A stretch of DNA of 50,369 nucleotides from Cyanocohniella sp. LLY (GCA_022241785.1 JAKOMP010000041.1:1-50369); one strand, 5' to 3'. Positions 9,370 to 19,278 are shown, counted from the first letter of the stretch. The notes: a model not told the origin generated them from the sequence alone. Numbers and translations are program-made.

Positions 9370-9480
9370 TTTCATCTGTATTCCATGCGCCAAGCAATTG
9401 AAGAAGGGTTCATTGTGGATGTGTTGCAGAACTACACAACCTATAAAACTTACTTTCAAATTTCTAAAGCGATCGCAGAT
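9370..9480 (+). pseudogene. Fragment of a type I restriction enzyme R subunit (hsdR)
   Basis: In one frame this piece reads FHLYSMRQAIEEGFIVDV followed by LQNYTTYKTYFQISKAIAD. I recognise this as a well-conserved stretch in the helicase part of HsdR, the ATP-dependent motor and nuclease subunit of type I restriction systems. Only about 37 codons are left. There is no start, similarity stops at about 9480 next to the converging gene at 9482, and an in-frame TAG lies upstream at about 9328. No hsdM or hsdS genes are in the window, so this is a relic of a lost defence locus. Confidence 0.7.
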
Positions 9481-9481
9481 G

Positions 9482-10885
9482 TCAATGTACTGTATCTTCT
9501 AGCTGTAAACTATACCACCCATACCAGTGACGCACTGCTAACCAAATAACTGACAGCAAGCCTGCAACACTGAGAGTCAAACCACTGAATGGTACTAATA
9601 ATCCGAAAACTGGCAATACTGCTCCAGCTATGGTGCAAATAATGGCAGCAAGAGAAGCATTGCGGTTGTAACCTAAACCCCATGTCAGCGCTAATAATAC
9701 TAGGGAAATCATTGCCCAAGCTAACTGTGCATTTATGAAACGGCTGAGATAAGTCAAAGTCAGCAGACAAGCAAAGAAAATACCAGATGCGATCGCTACA
9801 TTTTTGATACTCATTGGTAATGACCAGTACAGCAACAAGATCCACCACAAAAATATCGCTGGTGCTAATAATAACAGCCGGGGAATAATCCCAATGTCGT
9901 GAATGGGGTTTGTGTTGGTAAACACACCAAATGGGTTTCTCACTGCTACATTATCATCAAATTTCCAAATAAATTCCGTGCTGCGTCTATCAACTTTCGT
10001 CTCATTAGGAACAATCCCACTGGCAAAATCAGCAGAGGCAAAGTTGGCAATTGCTGTCAGGCGGAAGTTAGAGAGTAACTGTCCAGCGCTGTCATATACC
10101 CAGCGTGATCCTCCTTCTGCCTGATAGGTAACGCGAAAATTAGTTTCCGCTCCTGGTTGTAAGCTGAAAGGAAAGCTATATTCCCCTGGATTATTGGCTT
10201 CTAATCGTATCTGATCACGCTCAACTTTATAGTTAGAAAGTAATGAGTAACCGTTGGGTGGTGGTGCTTCAAAGAAGAAATTATTAATATCTTTTAGTCT
10301 GTTAATAATTTTATAATCCGCTGTGTAATCAGCACGATAAATGTTGCTGCGTCCTTGAACATCTGTGTTTTGCTCAAGCTTTACCTGAATTTGTGATCCA
10401 GATAGTGCCAGATAGCGACTAACCTCTTGTGTATCAGTTACCTTGATAATTTTGCCATCAACTTGGGTTGTATACGTGAAGGGTTGTTGTGTCACATAGC
10501 GGAGTCGGGGGGCAATTTGCTCTAACTTTTCACCAGCAACACTTTGAGCTACTTGAGCTACCTTTGCTTGTTCCCAGTGGTGATATCGATTGCTCAGAGT
10601 GGAACAGAGAAAGAAGCCTACCACTAACAGCACCAATACTACAGTTAAATGCTGCAATCCCCTCAAAATTTGGGAGTAACGAATAGACCACTCACCAACG
10701 AAAAATACCTGTTCCGATTGATAGCGACGCAGAGAAAAACTTACAAGAGCGATCGCTATACCTAAAGCTATGACCAAAAATACCAATAACAATGAAGCTT
10801 GCAGTACCTGAGAGCCAAACTGAATTAGCTCTGTAGGATGTGTCAAATCAGGTAAACCGGGAATACCCTGAGTGGAGTAAAACAT
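9482..10885 (-). CDS. Conserved membrane protein with a large extracytoplasmic domain, unknown function
   Basis: A 467-residue protein with two N-terminal membrane segments (about 30-52 and 78-98), a soluble beta-rich domain (about 105-320), and a C-terminal block of about six membrane segments (from about 335) ending with an aromatic WYGWYSLQLED tail. This layout resembles CreD-type inner-membrane proteins, but I see no sequence proof of that family. The soluble part contains repeated PGE and PGA turns and is probably periplasmic. It stands alone on the minus strand, 188 bp from the aminotransferase. No transport or catalytic motif was recognised. Confidence 0.7.
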   Translation of the reverse strand: MFYSTQGIPGLPDLTHPTELIQFGSQVLQASLLLVFLVIALGIAIALVSFSLRRYQSEQVFFVGEWSIRYSQILRGLQHLTVVLVLLVVGFFLCSTLSNRYHHWEQAKVAQVAQSVAGEKLEQIAPRLRYVTQQPFTYTTQVDGKIIKVTDTQEVSRYLALSGSQIQVKLEQNTDVQGRSNIYRADYTADYKIINRLKDINNFFFEAPPPNGYSLLSNYKVERDQIRLEANNPGEYSFPFSLQPGAETNFRVTYQAEGGSRWVYDSAGQLLSNFRLTAIANFASADFASGIVPNETKVDRRSTEFIWKFDDNVAVRNPFGVFTNTNPIHDIGIIPRLLLLAPAIFLWWILLLYWSLPMSIKNVAIASGIFFACLLTLTYLSRFINAQLAWAMISLVLLALTWGLGYNRNASLAAIICTIAGAVLPVFGLLVPFSGLTLSVAGLLSVIWLAVRHWYGWYSLQLEDTVH

Positions 10886-11073
10886 TTATGGATTTTTGTA
10901 TAAGTTGAAACATCCGACTCATGAAATACCGTAAAAGTTTCTAAATTCATCTGATAGCCTGTTATGTACCAGATTTGCCACAAGATGTAATCAAGCTATT
11001 CCAAGCAGCAGGATACGATCAACAGCAATCAATGAGGCGATGCTGCCAACTCTAGCCGCGAGTTATTATTCGA

Positions 11074-12288
11074 TTAAATATTCACTATCCTGTGTAAACC
11101 TTGCACTAATCTTTCTATACCTTCTTTAGCAGTATCTTCTTGCAACGCACCATAAGCAACCCGCAGATAACATCCGTCTTTCATCCCAAAGGTTGTACCA
11201 GGAATGACTGCTACTTGATGTTCCTGAATCAATCTTTTAACTAATTCAAAAGCATCCATCTGGGTATGAACTTTGAGGAAAAAATAGAAAGCGCCATTGG
11301 CCGCAGCAATGCTACATATACCTTGTAGGCTATTGAGTGCATCTATGACTATTTCTCGTACTTGAGCGATGCCTACAGCGGTCACTGAGCTTTGTCGAAG
11401 TGCCGGCTGTGCCAACGCACCAATATTTTTCTGCAAATACTCCGGTTTAGCTTGCAATGCACCTAAGGCTGCATACTGGGACACAACTGGTGGACAAATC
11501 AAAATCGTATCCTGGATTTTTTTTACAGCAACTAGCAGGTGTTGAGGAATCACCATATAACCAATGCGCCAACTGGCAAAACCATAAGCTTTAGAAAGAC
11601 TGTAAAGAGAAATTGTGTAATCTCTACCAGCACTAAAAGCACCAGGAGAAATGTGTTTTACCCCGTTGTAGGTAAAGTATTCATAGGCTTCATCGCTAAT
11701 ATGGTAAATGCCATGAGTACCACAAATTTGATTTACCTGCTGCAACGCTGCTTGTGAATAAACAACCCCAGTGGGATTATTTGGTGAAATTGTGACTACC
11801 GCCCGTGTTTTCGGTGTAATTGCTTGAGCGATCGCCTGTGGACGCAGTTGGTAATTTTCGTCTGTTGCTACCAATACTGCATGACAACCAGCGATGGCGA
11901 TGGCCATTTCATGATTGAAATAATAAGGTGTATTTAGGATAATTTCGTCACCTGGGGAAGTGATCGCCAGAATGGCATTCATAAACGCCATATTGCTGCC
12001 CGCAGTTACTACAATACAGTTATTTTCATCAATAGCAATGCCGTTGAAGGTTTGCAACTTTTCCGCCAGTGCCGCCAATAAAGGGGGAATACCCTCAACT
12101 GCTTTGTATAAATTATTAGTTGGTTCCGCGAGAAACTTAGGTAAAAGTTCTAACACTTCAGGAGGTGGGCTATATGAAACCACACCCTGTCCTAAAGAAA
12201 TAGTGCCGGGAGAATTTTTAATCAATTCCCCAACCACAGGAATAATGGGCGACTGCACCGCCTGCATACGAGAGGTTAGGGATTCCAT
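11074..12288 (-). CDS. Pyridoxal-phosphate aminotransferase, class I/II
   Basis: A 404-residue fold-type I PLP enzyme that probably transfers amino groups between an amino acid (aspartate, aromatic or branched type) and a 2-oxo acid in the cytoplasm. Visible features are SLGQGVVSYSPPPEVLE at the N-terminus, TAGSNMAF for phosphate binding, SPNNPTG (about 168-174), HISDEAYEYF with PLP-N1 Asp199, SLYSLSKAYGFASWRIG with Schiff-base Lys233, and YLRVAYG near the C-terminus with the substrate-carboxylate Arg. Length is normal. Substrate cannot be assigned. It is a single gene with about 120 bp to the P450 gene on the same strand. Confidence 0.9.
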   Translation of the reverse strand: MESLTSRMQAVQSPIIPVVGELIKNSPGTISLGQGVVSYSPPPEVLELLPKFLAEPTNNLYKAVEGIPPLLAALAEKLQTFNGIAIDENNCIVVTAGSNMAFMNAILAITSPGDEIILNTPYYFNHEMAIAIAGCHAVLVATDENYQLRPQAIAQAITPKTRAVVTISPNNPTGVVYSQAALQQVNQICGTHGIYHISDEAYEYFTYNGVKHISPGAFSAGRDYTISLYSLSKAYGFASWRIGYMVIPQHLLVAVKKIQDTILICPPVVSQYAALGALQAKPEYLQKNIGALAQPALRQSSVTAVGIAQVREIVIDALNSLQGICSIAAANGAFYFFLKVHTQMDAFELVKRLIQEHQVAVIPGTTFGMKDGCYLRVAYGALQEDTAKEGIERLVQGLHRIVNI

Positions 12289-12406
12289 ATCGAAAATGCT
12301 GAGTGCTGAGTAAAAAGACAGCGCACAAGAGAAGGATTTTCGACCTACCCTATACGCAATTAGATTTTAATATATTACCAATGAGTTATTTGCCACTTTT
12401 GTGAGT

Positions 12407-13813
12407 CTAATTTGTTGCCACATTCAGTGGAGATTTTCCACGCGATAGCGATTCACTACTGCAAGGAGATCGCTTACCTGTAATGACCATATTGACACCA
12501 CGACCTGGTGCAAGGGTAACACCTCTACGGCGGGGTACTTCTGGTTGATTATCAGTCAATGCCAGTTCATAGGATGAGAGGATTGTTGCCAATACTAGCT
12601 TCAATTCAAACGCTGCCAAAGCCTCGCCCACACAGCGACGCACACCGCCACCAAAGGGGATAAATTCATAAGGAGAAAATTGACGTTCTAGAAAACGCTC
12701 TGGTCTAAATTGCTTTGGTTCTGGATATAAATCTTCACGCTGGTGAATAAGATACATAGAGCCAACTAAGATCGTACCAGTATCTAGAGAATGACCCAAA
12801 AGTTCCACAGGTTCTTGGACTATTCTGGGAAAAGTCAACATAGCCACGGGATAAATCCGCAAAGTTTCATTACAAACAGCCGTCAGATAAGGCAACCGGA
12901 AAATACTCATGGGATCTGGTGAATCACCAAGGGTATCCAGTTCTTGCAGCAGTTTTTCTCGGACTTCAGGTTTTTTGTGAATCCAATATAATGCCCAAGC
13001 CATTGCTGTAGCAGTGGTTTCATATCCAGCAAACAACAGAGTCATCAATTCATCACGTAACTCCTGATCTGTCATGGAGTTACCAGCTTCATCTTGTGCT
13101 GACATCAGCAAGGAAAGGATATCAATGCTATTTTCTAGGTTCTGTTGGCGGCGTTCCGAAATTTCAGCATATATTAACTGATCCAGTTGCTGTCTATCCC
13201 TGATAAACTTGCCCCAGGGACTCCAAGCGCCTAAATCTTTTTGCAGAGACGAAAAAAAGAGCAAACTAGAACTTAATGGTGAGCGAAACACATCTGCCAT
13301 CCGCTCTAGTTGTTTCTTTAGTTGTTGGCTGCGTTCTCCTTGGTATACGCCGAAAACTGCTTGTAACATGACTTGTAAGGTGATATCTTGGGTGACATTA
13401 CGAGCAGTAAAAGATTTATTTGTTGGTAACTGACTCCAGACTTCTTGCGTAATATTACTGATGATTTCACCATAACTTCGCATCCGATCGCCATGAAAAG
13501 ATGGCATTGCTAGTTGTCGCCGTTTTCTGTGGCGATCGCCATCCAGCATAATCATCGAATAATCACCTAATAAAGGTTGCAAAATTTTATTCTCTTTCCC
13601 AGCAGCAAAAAACTGCTTGCGATCGTTGGTTAAAATTTCTTGCACCGCCTGGGGATGGTTGACAAATACCAACTTGTTACCAAAACCGACGAAATGAGCC
13701 GTGAAAATGTCAGGATATTGTTGGGCTGCTTTCTCCATATACCCTACAGGATCAGCCACCCACTGTAACTGCTGGAGAAAAGAAGGGGTTTTCAGAGGAT
13801 TAGGTGTGGACAT
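12407..13813 (-). CDS. Cytochrome P450 (CYP110-like)
   Basis: A 468-residue haem monooxygenase. I-helix oxygen-binding motif: LLFAGYETTATAMAW. K-helix ExxR: NETLRIYP. Haem-binding loop: FGGGVRRCVGEALAAFE, with the axial thiolate at about Cys394. The N-terminus TPSFLQQLQWVADPVGYME and the overall layout resemble the CYP110 family of filamentous cyanobacteria, which hydroxylates fatty acids and terpenoids. That subfamily call is from memory. I use the ATG at 13813 (MSTPNPLKTP) because the 22 codons upstream do not look like P450 sequence. There is no membrane anchor and no fused reductase, so electrons must come from a separate ferredoxin. The C-terminal Ser/Arg/Lys-rich tail is longer than usual. 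Confidence 0.93.
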   Translation of the reverse strand: MSTPNPLKTPSFLQQLQWVADPVGYMEKAAQQYPDIFTAHFVGFGNKLVFVNHPQAVQEILTNDRKQFFAAGKENKILQPLLGDYSMIMLDGDRHRKRRQLAMPSFHGDRMRSYGEIISNITQEVWSQLPTNKSFTARNVTQDITLQVMLQAVFGVYQGERSQQLKKQLERMADVFRSPLSSSLLFFSSLQKDLGAWSPWGKFIRDRQQLDQLIYAEISERRQQNLENSIDILSLLMSAQDEAGNSMTDQELRDELMTLLFAGYETTATAMAWALYWIHKKPEVREKLLQELDTLGDSPDPMSIFRLPYLTAVCNETLRIYPVAMLTFPRIVQEPVELLGHSLDTGTILVGSMYLIHQREDLYPEPKQFRPERFLERQFSPYEFIPFGGGVRRCVGEALAAFELKLVLATILSSYELALTDNQPEVPRRRGVTLAPGRGVNMVITGKRSPCSSESLSRGKSPLNVATN

Positions 13814-13888
13814 GAGGTTTTTGCTGGCGAAGTTGTGATTATTTTCAGTGTAACTTTTCTCATATACACGCTTAATCACTGCTTTGAT

Positions 13889-14341
13889 TCAACTTGAGTT
13901 TCCCGATGCAAAAGGTTTAACCCAGCCGACTTGGATAGCTGTATCGAGAGCGATCGCCCCCATTGCAAACCACAACACACTTTCTCCAGCTAGCACTACA
14001 TTAGGTAACACTGTACTAACCGAACTTCCTCCAACTTCAATCTGAGTTAATCCCCGCACCAGGCCAAAAGCCAGAACACCACCAGATTTGAGGTGAGAAT
14101 TTTCATCTGTGCGAATTATATAGCGGTAGGTAACACCAAAGAGTAAACCAGAAAATCCAGCAATTCCCCCACTCAGCCACCAGTACCAATCAATATCCTG
14201 ATGCAGACTTGCAAGTAACGGAAAATACTTTGCCAGTAGCAGAGTGTTAGCCAAACTTGTAATTACAAAAGCAAGGCACAGAGAAAAACCCGCAGTTATT
14301 CCCGCCTTAAGAGATTCTATACGTTCTGCCATCAATTGCAT
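13889..14341 (-). CDS. Small cyanobacterial membrane protein, unknown function
   Basis: A 150-residue hydrophobic protein with about three or four membrane segments (about 13-38, 52-72, 88-100 and 110-138), rich in Gly, Ala and Leu, and an ERIESLKAGI N-terminal helix. It lies about 75 bp upstream of the chosen P450 start on the same strand, so the two may form an operon. An alternative start is the internal ATG three codons in (MAERIESL). I recognise the general type (conserved in cyanobacteria, no function known) but no named family. Confidence 0.65.
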   Translation of the reverse strand: MQLMAERIESLKAGITAGFSLCLAFVITSLANTLLLAKYFPLLASLHQDIDWYWWLSGGIAGFSGLLFGVTYRYIIRTDENSHLKSGGVLAFGLVRGLTQIEVGGSSVSTVLPNVVLAGESVLWFAMGAIALDTAIQVGWVKPFASGNSS

Positions 14342-14484
14342 ATCTGAAGTTTCGTTTGCTTTGGTTAATGGGTGAGATGCAAAAAACTAGTCTCTAGCCT
14401 AAGCGCCTCTTTTTAAGAATCAACTGCCTTTTCCCAGTATGATGGGTATTAGAGATGTTTTGTAATGATTGAGAAAGTAAGACT

Positions 14485-14571
14485 ATGATTTTGACACTGG
14501 GTTGGGTATCACTATTGGTTGTGTTTACTTGGTCAATTTCAATGGTAGTTTGGGGACGTAACGGACTATAG
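14485..14571 (+). CDS. petN: Cytochrome b6f complex subunit PetN
   Basis: A 28-residue single-helix subunit needed for assembly and stability of the cytochrome b6f complex in the thylakoid membrane. The sequence starts [17 protein letters not shown] and ends with the signature VVWGRNGL. This matches the family in length (usually 29) and in the W-x-x-x-L/V-V-F-T core. The gene is too short for ordinary gene-calling cut-offs. GAGAAAG lies just upstream of the ATG. It is followed after seven bases by the GTG-started 53-aa frame at 14579. The large b6f genes petC and petA lie about 10 kb away on the other strand, so PetN is unlinked from them, as is common in cyanobacteria. Confidence 0.93.
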   Translation: MILTLGWVSLLVVFTWSISMVVWGRNGL

Positions 14572-14578
14572 GGAAATC

Positions 14579-14740
14579 GTGGAAAGTCCATTTCTAGGTA
14601 TTTTGGCTTTATTTGCTCTAGTGCTGCTATTAGCAGTTACTGGTGGTGTTGGTTATTTAACGCTGGCAGATTGGCGCGATCGCCGTCGCCGAGAAGATGA
14701 AAAACGCGAAATCCGACGCAGCTCTCCTAAACGGCGATAA
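14579..14740 (+). CDS. Small single-helix membrane protein (53 aa) behind petN
   Basis: A GTG at 14579 opens a 53-codon frame ending at TAA 14738-14740. Residues 1-30 (VESPFLGILALFALVLLLAV, then TGGVGYLTLA) form one membrane helix. The rest, starting DWRDRRRREDEKRE, is strongly charged and basic, so the N-terminus probably faces the lumen or periplasm and the tail the cytoplasm. TAGGGA just before the GTG is a fair ribosome-binding site, and it overlaps the petN stop region, so co-translation is likely. I do not know a family name. Its position suggests a thylakoid role, which is inference. Confidence 0.65.
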   Translation: MESPFLGILALFALVLLLAVTGGVGYLTLADWRDRRRREDEKREIRRSSPKRR

Positions 14741-14765
14741 TTTACTAAAACTTGCACAATGTTTT

Positions 14766-14796
14766 TGTAGGGATGTGATATTATCATGTCCCTACA
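14766..14796. terminator. Strong hairpin after petN and the 53-aa gene
   Basis: GTAGGGATGTGAT (14767-14779) pairs with ATCATGTCCCTAC (14783-14795) across a three-base loop, with two G-U pairs; the outer T14766-A14796 pair also forms. It is flanked by T-rich sequence on both sides and lies about 25 bases after the 53-aa gene, so it could end that transcript. Such GTAGGGA hairpins are also dispersed repeats in Nostoc-type genomes. Confidence 0.6.
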
Positions 14797-14891
14797 TTGT
14801 TCTGTGAGTAAAATATGACCGAATGTTAAATTTCCAGTGATTAGGGGCATTCTAAGATAGAAGACCCTCGCTATTTAAACTCGCACTGGGA

Positions 14892-17800
14892 ATGGAAAAC
14901 TCTCCTACCATAAAACCCATACAACCGGATTCAGAATCACCACAAAATCGGCCCGATGAGACATTCTCTCTGTATCAAAGCGAGAAACAAAAAGCTTTAT
15001 CTGGAGTAATTGCCCGCATTCGTGAATCTCTGGATATAAATGTCATATTTAAAACTACAGTTACGGAATTACGCCAGCTTTTAAATACTGACCGAGTAGG
15101 GGTATTTTGTTTTTATCCTGAGTTGGGATGGGAAGGGGAATTTATCTATGAAGATGTGGGAGAAGAATGGAGTTCGGCATTAACGGCCAAACTGCGTGAC
15201 CATTGCTTTGCGGCGGAGTTTGCGGGACTGTATCAGCAAGGTCGAATTAAAGTTATGGCTGACATCTATGAGGCGGATGTCAGTGATTGCCATATCCAAA
15301 TGCTAGAAGCATTCCAAGTACGTGCCAACATAGCTTCGCCTTTGATGAAGGGTAAAGATTTATGGGGATTGTTATGTATTCATCAGTGTAGTGGCCCTCG
15401 ACAATGGAACACATCAGAGATTGAGTTTGTGCAACTCATCGCTGAACATTTGGGTGTGGCTTTGCAGCAAGCCGATTACTTAGAACAGGTAAAAAACCAA
15501 TCGGCACAACTAGCAGAAGCAAAAGCCCGAGAAAAAGCAGCAGAATGGCAGAAAACCATAGCCATAACCATAGAGAAAATTCGTCAAACCCTTGACTTGG
15601 AAAGCATTTTTTACACAAGTACCGCAGAACTAAGGCAGTTATTGAATGTTGATCGTGTAGCTATTTATCGTTTCCATCCAGATTGGAGTGGTGAATTCGT
15701 CTTTGACTCTGTGGGAGAGGGCTGGTGTTCCCTCATGGATGAGCAATTACAGCATCCAAAATTACGTGAAAATGTTAGTGAATGTAGTGTCAAACATTTA
15801 GCTCAAACTCCAGTTGTAGATACTTACCTACAAGATACAAAAGGTGGTCACTTTACTAGAGGTGAAGTTTATCGTATTTGTAATGATATTTACAATGCAG
15901 GTTTTAGCGACTGTTACATTGAAGTTTTAGAGAGTTATCAGGCAAAAGCTTATGTAATCATGGCTATTTACCACGGTCAAAAGCTGTGGGGTTTATTAGC
16001 TGTATATCAAAACACCGGCAGCCGTGATTGGCAAGAAGATGAGGTTTATTTGCTCACTCAAGTTGGGACTCAACTCGGTGTAGCTTTGCAGCAAGCGGAA
16101 TTTTTACAAAAAATGCATATTCAAGCAGCAGAACTGAGTAAAGCTGCGGAAAGGCAACGAGGATTGGCGAACACTGTCGAAAAAATTCGGCAATCTTTAG
16201 ATATTGACACCATTTTTAAAACCACTACTCAAGAAGTCCTGCGGTTATTAGAAGTAGAACGAGTAGCAATTTATCGTTTTTACCCTGACTGGAGTGGCGA
16301 GTTTGTCGCTGATTCTATAGTTGATGGTTGGATACCAATAGTTAAGCCCCAGCCTGTGACAGAACGTATTCTTTTACCAGAAACCCAAGCAGTAAAGTAT
16401 CCGCGTAATGAAGTTTTTGTCCCTATTTCTCAGGGCGAAAAATTATGGGGATTGCTAGTAGCTTATCAAAACTCCCGGCCCCGTTATTGGCAAAATGAGG
16501 ACATTAATTTGTTGGCACAAGTGGGTGTACAACTGGGGGTAGCTTTACGGCAAGCTGAGTCATTACAACAGGTGCAAATGCAAGCTGAAAAACTGGCTAA
16601 AGCTGCCGAACGAGAACGTAAAGCAGCGCAACGAGAAAAGACCTTAGCAGCAACGGTGGAAAAAATTCGTCAGTCGCTGGATATTGATACTATCTTTAAA
16701 GCTACTACTCAAGAAGTCCAACGGCTATTAGAAGTTGATCGAGTGACAATCTATCGCTTTAATTCAGATTGGAGTGGTGAATTTGTAGCTGAATCATTAG
16801 CTTCTACTTTGACATCAGTGCAAGAACTTTTACCCATGATTGCAGATGACTATTTGCAATCAACCCAAGGGTCAGACTTTGCTGATGGAAAAATGTTGGT
16901 TATTCCCGATATTGATCATATCAATGATAATCTCAGTCATATTCCCCTAATTACGCCACTTTTAGCTAGGGCATTGATGATTGTACCAATTTTTCAAGGC
17001 GAGAAACTCTGGGGATTATTAGCAGCATATCACAACTTCAAACCTCGTGACTGGCAAGAAGATGAGATAGATTTGCTAGTACAGATTGGTACTCAATTAG
17101 GCGTGGGAATTCAGCAAGCAGAATTACTAGAACAGACTCAACAGCAAAAAGAAGAAATTGCCCAAACTCTCAAAGAATTACAACAAACTCAAAGCCAGTT
17201 GATTCAAAGTGAAAAGATGGCAGGTTTAGGTCAATTAGTTGCTGGCGTAGCCCATGAAATTAATAATCCCATTAGCTTTATTTACGGGAATATTACTTAT
17301 GTGAATGAACATACTGAAAATTTGTTTAAATTGCTGCATTTTTACCAAAAAAGGTATCCCAAAGCCGCAGGCATAATTCAACAGCAATCAGCAGAATTAG
17401 ATTTAGATTTCATTGCTGATGACTTGCCTAAAATTCTCAAATCTATGATGATGGGGGCAGAGCGGATTTCTCAATTAGTTTTGTCTTTACGCAGTTTTTC
17501 GAGAATTGACGAATCAGGCATGAAGCCTATTGACCTTCATGAAGGCATTGATAGCACTCTATTAATTTTACAAAATCGTCTGCAAGCACAAGATGATGCT
17601 GTTGCTATTGAAATAGTTAAAGAATATGGCGATTTACCTCAAGTCTTATGCTATGCAGCCCAGATGAATCAGGTATTCATGAATATAATTAATAATGCTA
17701 TTGATGCTTTAGAGGAGTCAATAATCAAAGCACAATTAACTGACAAACCGCGAATTTGTATTAGTACACAAGTAATCAGACCCAATACTGTTTTAATTCG

Positions 17801-18020
17801 GATTGTTGACAATGGTGGTGGCATTCCAGAAAACCTGCGATCGCGCATTTTTGAACCTTTCTTTACCACCAAGCAACCAGGTAAAGGTACTGGGTTAGGT
17901 TTATCTATTAGCTATCAAATTATTGTGGAAAAACATGGTGGTCAAATTAAGTGTCTTTCTGAACCAGGTCAAGGCTGTGAATTTTGGATAGAAATTCCCA
18001 TCACTAATTCAATTAGTTAA
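14892..18020 (+). CDS. Multi-GAF sensor histidine kinase with a DXCF-type cyanobacteriochrome domain
   Basis: A 1042-residue soluble kinase. It has four GAF domains (about 47-195, 236-405, 436-560, 608-760), each introduced by a helix of the type [15 protein letters not shown], then a HisKA-type domain with phospho-acceptor His788 in [11 protein letters not shown], and an HATPase domain with [15 protein letters not shown] and [13 protein letters not shown]1 has the Cys-His bilin site SDCHIQM (Cys133) and a second cysteine in DHCF (Cys105), 28 residues before it. That is the pattern of dual-Cys DXCF blue/green cyanobacteriochromes. GAF2 has the canonical Cys followed by Tyr (SDCYIEV, Cys341). 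GAF3 and GAF4 lack the Cys and GAF3 is short. It is therefore probably a light-regulated kinase with one or two bilins. There is no response regulator next to it, so the partner is unknown. Confidence 0.9.
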   Translation: MENSPTIKPIQPDSESPQNRPDETFSLYQSEKQKALSGVIARIRESLDINVIFKTTVTELRQLLNTDRVGVFCFYPELGWEGEFIYEDVGEEWSSALTAKLRDHCFAAEFAGLYQQGRIKVMADIYEADVSDCHIQMLEAFQVRANIASPLMKGKDLWGLLCIHQCSGPRQWNTSEIEFVQLIAEHLGVALQQADYLEQVKNQSAQLAEAKAREKAAEWQKTIAITIEKIRQTLDLESIFYTSTAELRQLLNVDRVAIYRFHPDWSGEFVFDSVGEGWCSLMDEQLQHPKLRENVSECSVKHLAQTPVVDTYLQDTKGGHFTRGEVYRICNDIYNAGFSDCYIEVLESYQAKAYVIMAIYHGQKLWGLLAVYQNTGSRDWQEDEVYLLTQVGTQLGVALQQAEFLQKMHIQAAELSKAAERQRGLANTVEKIRQSLDIDTIFKTTTQEVLRLLEVERVAIYRFYPDWSGEFVADSIVDGWIPIVKPQPVTERILLPETQAVKYPRNEVFVPISQGEKLWGLLVAYQNSRPRYWQNEDINLLAQVGVQLGVALRQAESLQQVQMQAEKLAKAAERERKAAQREKTLAATVEKIRQSLDIDTIFKATTQEVQRLLEVDRVTIYRFNSDWSGEFVAESLASTLTSVQELLPMIADDYLQSTQGSDFADGKMLVIPDIDHINDNLSHIPLITPLLARALMIVPIFQGEKLWGLLAAYHNFKPRDWQEDEIDLLVQIGTQLGVGIQQAELLEQTQQQKEEIAQTLKELQQTQSQLIQSEKMAGLGQLVAGVAHEINNPISFIYGNITYVNEHTENLFKLLHFYQKRYPKAAGIIQQQSAELDLDFIADDLPKILKSMMMGAERISQLVLSLRSFSRIDESGMKPIDLHEGIDSTLLILQNRLQAQDDAVAIEIVKEYGDLPQVLCYAAQMNQVFMNIINNAIDALEESIIKAQLTDKPRICISTQVIRPNTVLIRIVDNGGGIPENLRSRIFEPFFTTKQPGKGTGLGLSISYQIIVEKHGGQIKCLSEPGQGCEFWIEIPITNSIS

Positions 18021-18037
18021 TTCGTAGTTCGTAGTAT

Positions 18038-19207
18038 TCAACTCAACGCGGTAAATTGTTGCCAGCAAAGATACAATGCACGGGGTACATGGAAACAGCC
18101 TTTCCATTTCCCACCTTTAAGGTTTAATAGGACTTCACCACGACGATTGAGATAGCCAAACCACTCACCGCATTCTGGATCAGCAAAGTGTGCCCAGGTA
18201 TAATCGTGCATTTTTTGATACCATTCCCTACAAGCCTCACGCCCTGTCAAGCGATCGCCCATTGCTAATGCTACCAAAGACTCTAAGTGAACCCACCAGA
18301 GTTTTTGATCCCATTCTAGTTGCTGTGGGGGATGACCATTTGCATCCATAAAGTAATACAAGCCGCCATAGTCGCTATCCCAGGCAAAATTGAGGATATT
18401 TAGTACTACATCAACGGCTTGGTTAATAGTATGAGTGTCGTTTTGGCGACTGGCAATATCCATGATGAACCACATGGCTTCAATACCATGACCAGGATTA
18501 ATTAATCGTCCCTCAAAACAATCAATGTGGGAACCATCTAGGGCTACATTTTCGTACATCAGCCCCCGTTCCTGATGGAGAAAATCCGTCATGACTTCCT
18601 CAACAGTGCTAGTCAGAACACTGTCTAGGGTTTCGCTGGGTAGCAACCATGACATTTCTAAAGTGAGGTTGGCTAAAATCATCGGCACAGCCAAGGATTT
18701 CATCGGGCGTGTTCCAGGATAAGTTTTATTATATTTACCCTTGGGATTATCCTTACGGCGTAAAACGTTGTTGTAAGCTTGCATGGCCACATCCTTGGCC
18801 CAATCTTCTCCAGAAGCCAGGGCATATTGACTAAATGCCATCGCCGCAAAACAGTCAGAAAAGATATTGTAAGGCTGAACTAGTGGCTGACCGGCACGAT
18901 TAAGGGCAAAGTACCAATTGCCATCGGCATCTCTGCCATGTTTGGCCAGAAAATCAGCCCCATTTTTGGCAATATTCAACCAGGTTTCCCGTTTTTCTAG
19001 CTGGTTGTACAACATAGAAAAAGTCCAAATTTGGCGATTTTGCAACCAAATAAATTTGTCTGTGTCGTAAACCTGTCCCTGACGATCAAGGCAAGTAAAA
19101 TAGCCGCCTTGCTCCCAGTCTATAGAGTATTTTTCCCAAAATGGCAGTACGTCATTGAGAAGCGCATTTTGATAAAGTTCAGCCAGCTTTGGAAACTCGT
19201 ACCCCAT
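18038..19207 (-). CDS. N-acylglucosamine 2-epimerase (AGE family)
   Basis: A 389-residue (alpha/alpha)6-barrel enzyme that interconverts GlcNAc and ManNAc (or a related sugar). It is very similar, as I remember it, to the characterised Anabaena N-acetylglucosamine 2-epimerase. Recognisable segments are [20 protein letters not shown] with an adjoining [45 protein letters not shown] with catalytic-type His residues, [13 protein letters not shown], and [21 protein letters not shown] use the ATG at 19207 ([13 protein letters not shown]); the 11 upstream codons are not family-like. It is convergent with the kinase at 14892, with only 17 bp between the stops. There are no membrane features. Confidence 0.93.
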   Translation of the reverse strand: MGYEFPKLAELYQNALLNDVLPFWEKYSIDWEQGGYFTCLDRQGQVYDTDKFIWLQNRQIWTFSMLYNQLEKRETWLNIAKNGADFLAKHGRDADGNWYFALNRAGQPLVQPYNIFSDCFAAMAFSQYALASGEDWAKDVAMQAYNNVLRRKDNPKGKYNKTYPGTRPMKSLAVPMILANLTLEMSWLLPSETLDSVLTSTVEEVMTDFLHQERGLMYENVALDGSHIDCFEGRLINPGHGIEAMWFIMDIASRQNDTHTINQAVDVVLNILNFAWDSDYGGLYYFMDANGHPPQQLEWDQKLWWVHLESLVALAMGDRLTGREACREWYQKMHDYTWAHFADPECGEWFGYLNRRGEVLLNLKGGKWKGCFHVPRALYLCWQQFTALS

Positions 19208-19278
19208 ACATTGCCTACCCTTTAGTGCCAAAATCAACAATTTAACAGATATTCAGAGCAGTTTTTCTAACCAGTCAA

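Noticed and set aside
9293-9502. Plus-strand open frame of 69 codons over the hsdR fragment
   Set aside because: The conserved HsdR block is read in a different frame; this longer frame has no recognisable content.
10940-11057. Plus-strand peptide PDLPQDVIKLFQAAGYDQQQ before the aminotransferase end
   Set aside because: It reads like a protein fragment, but it has no start, ends after about 30 codons and matches no family I can name.
13814-13879. N-terminal extension of the P450 frame
   Set aside because: The 22 codons are Asn/Lys/Tyr-rich and unlike P450 N-termini; the ATG at 13813 fits the family start.
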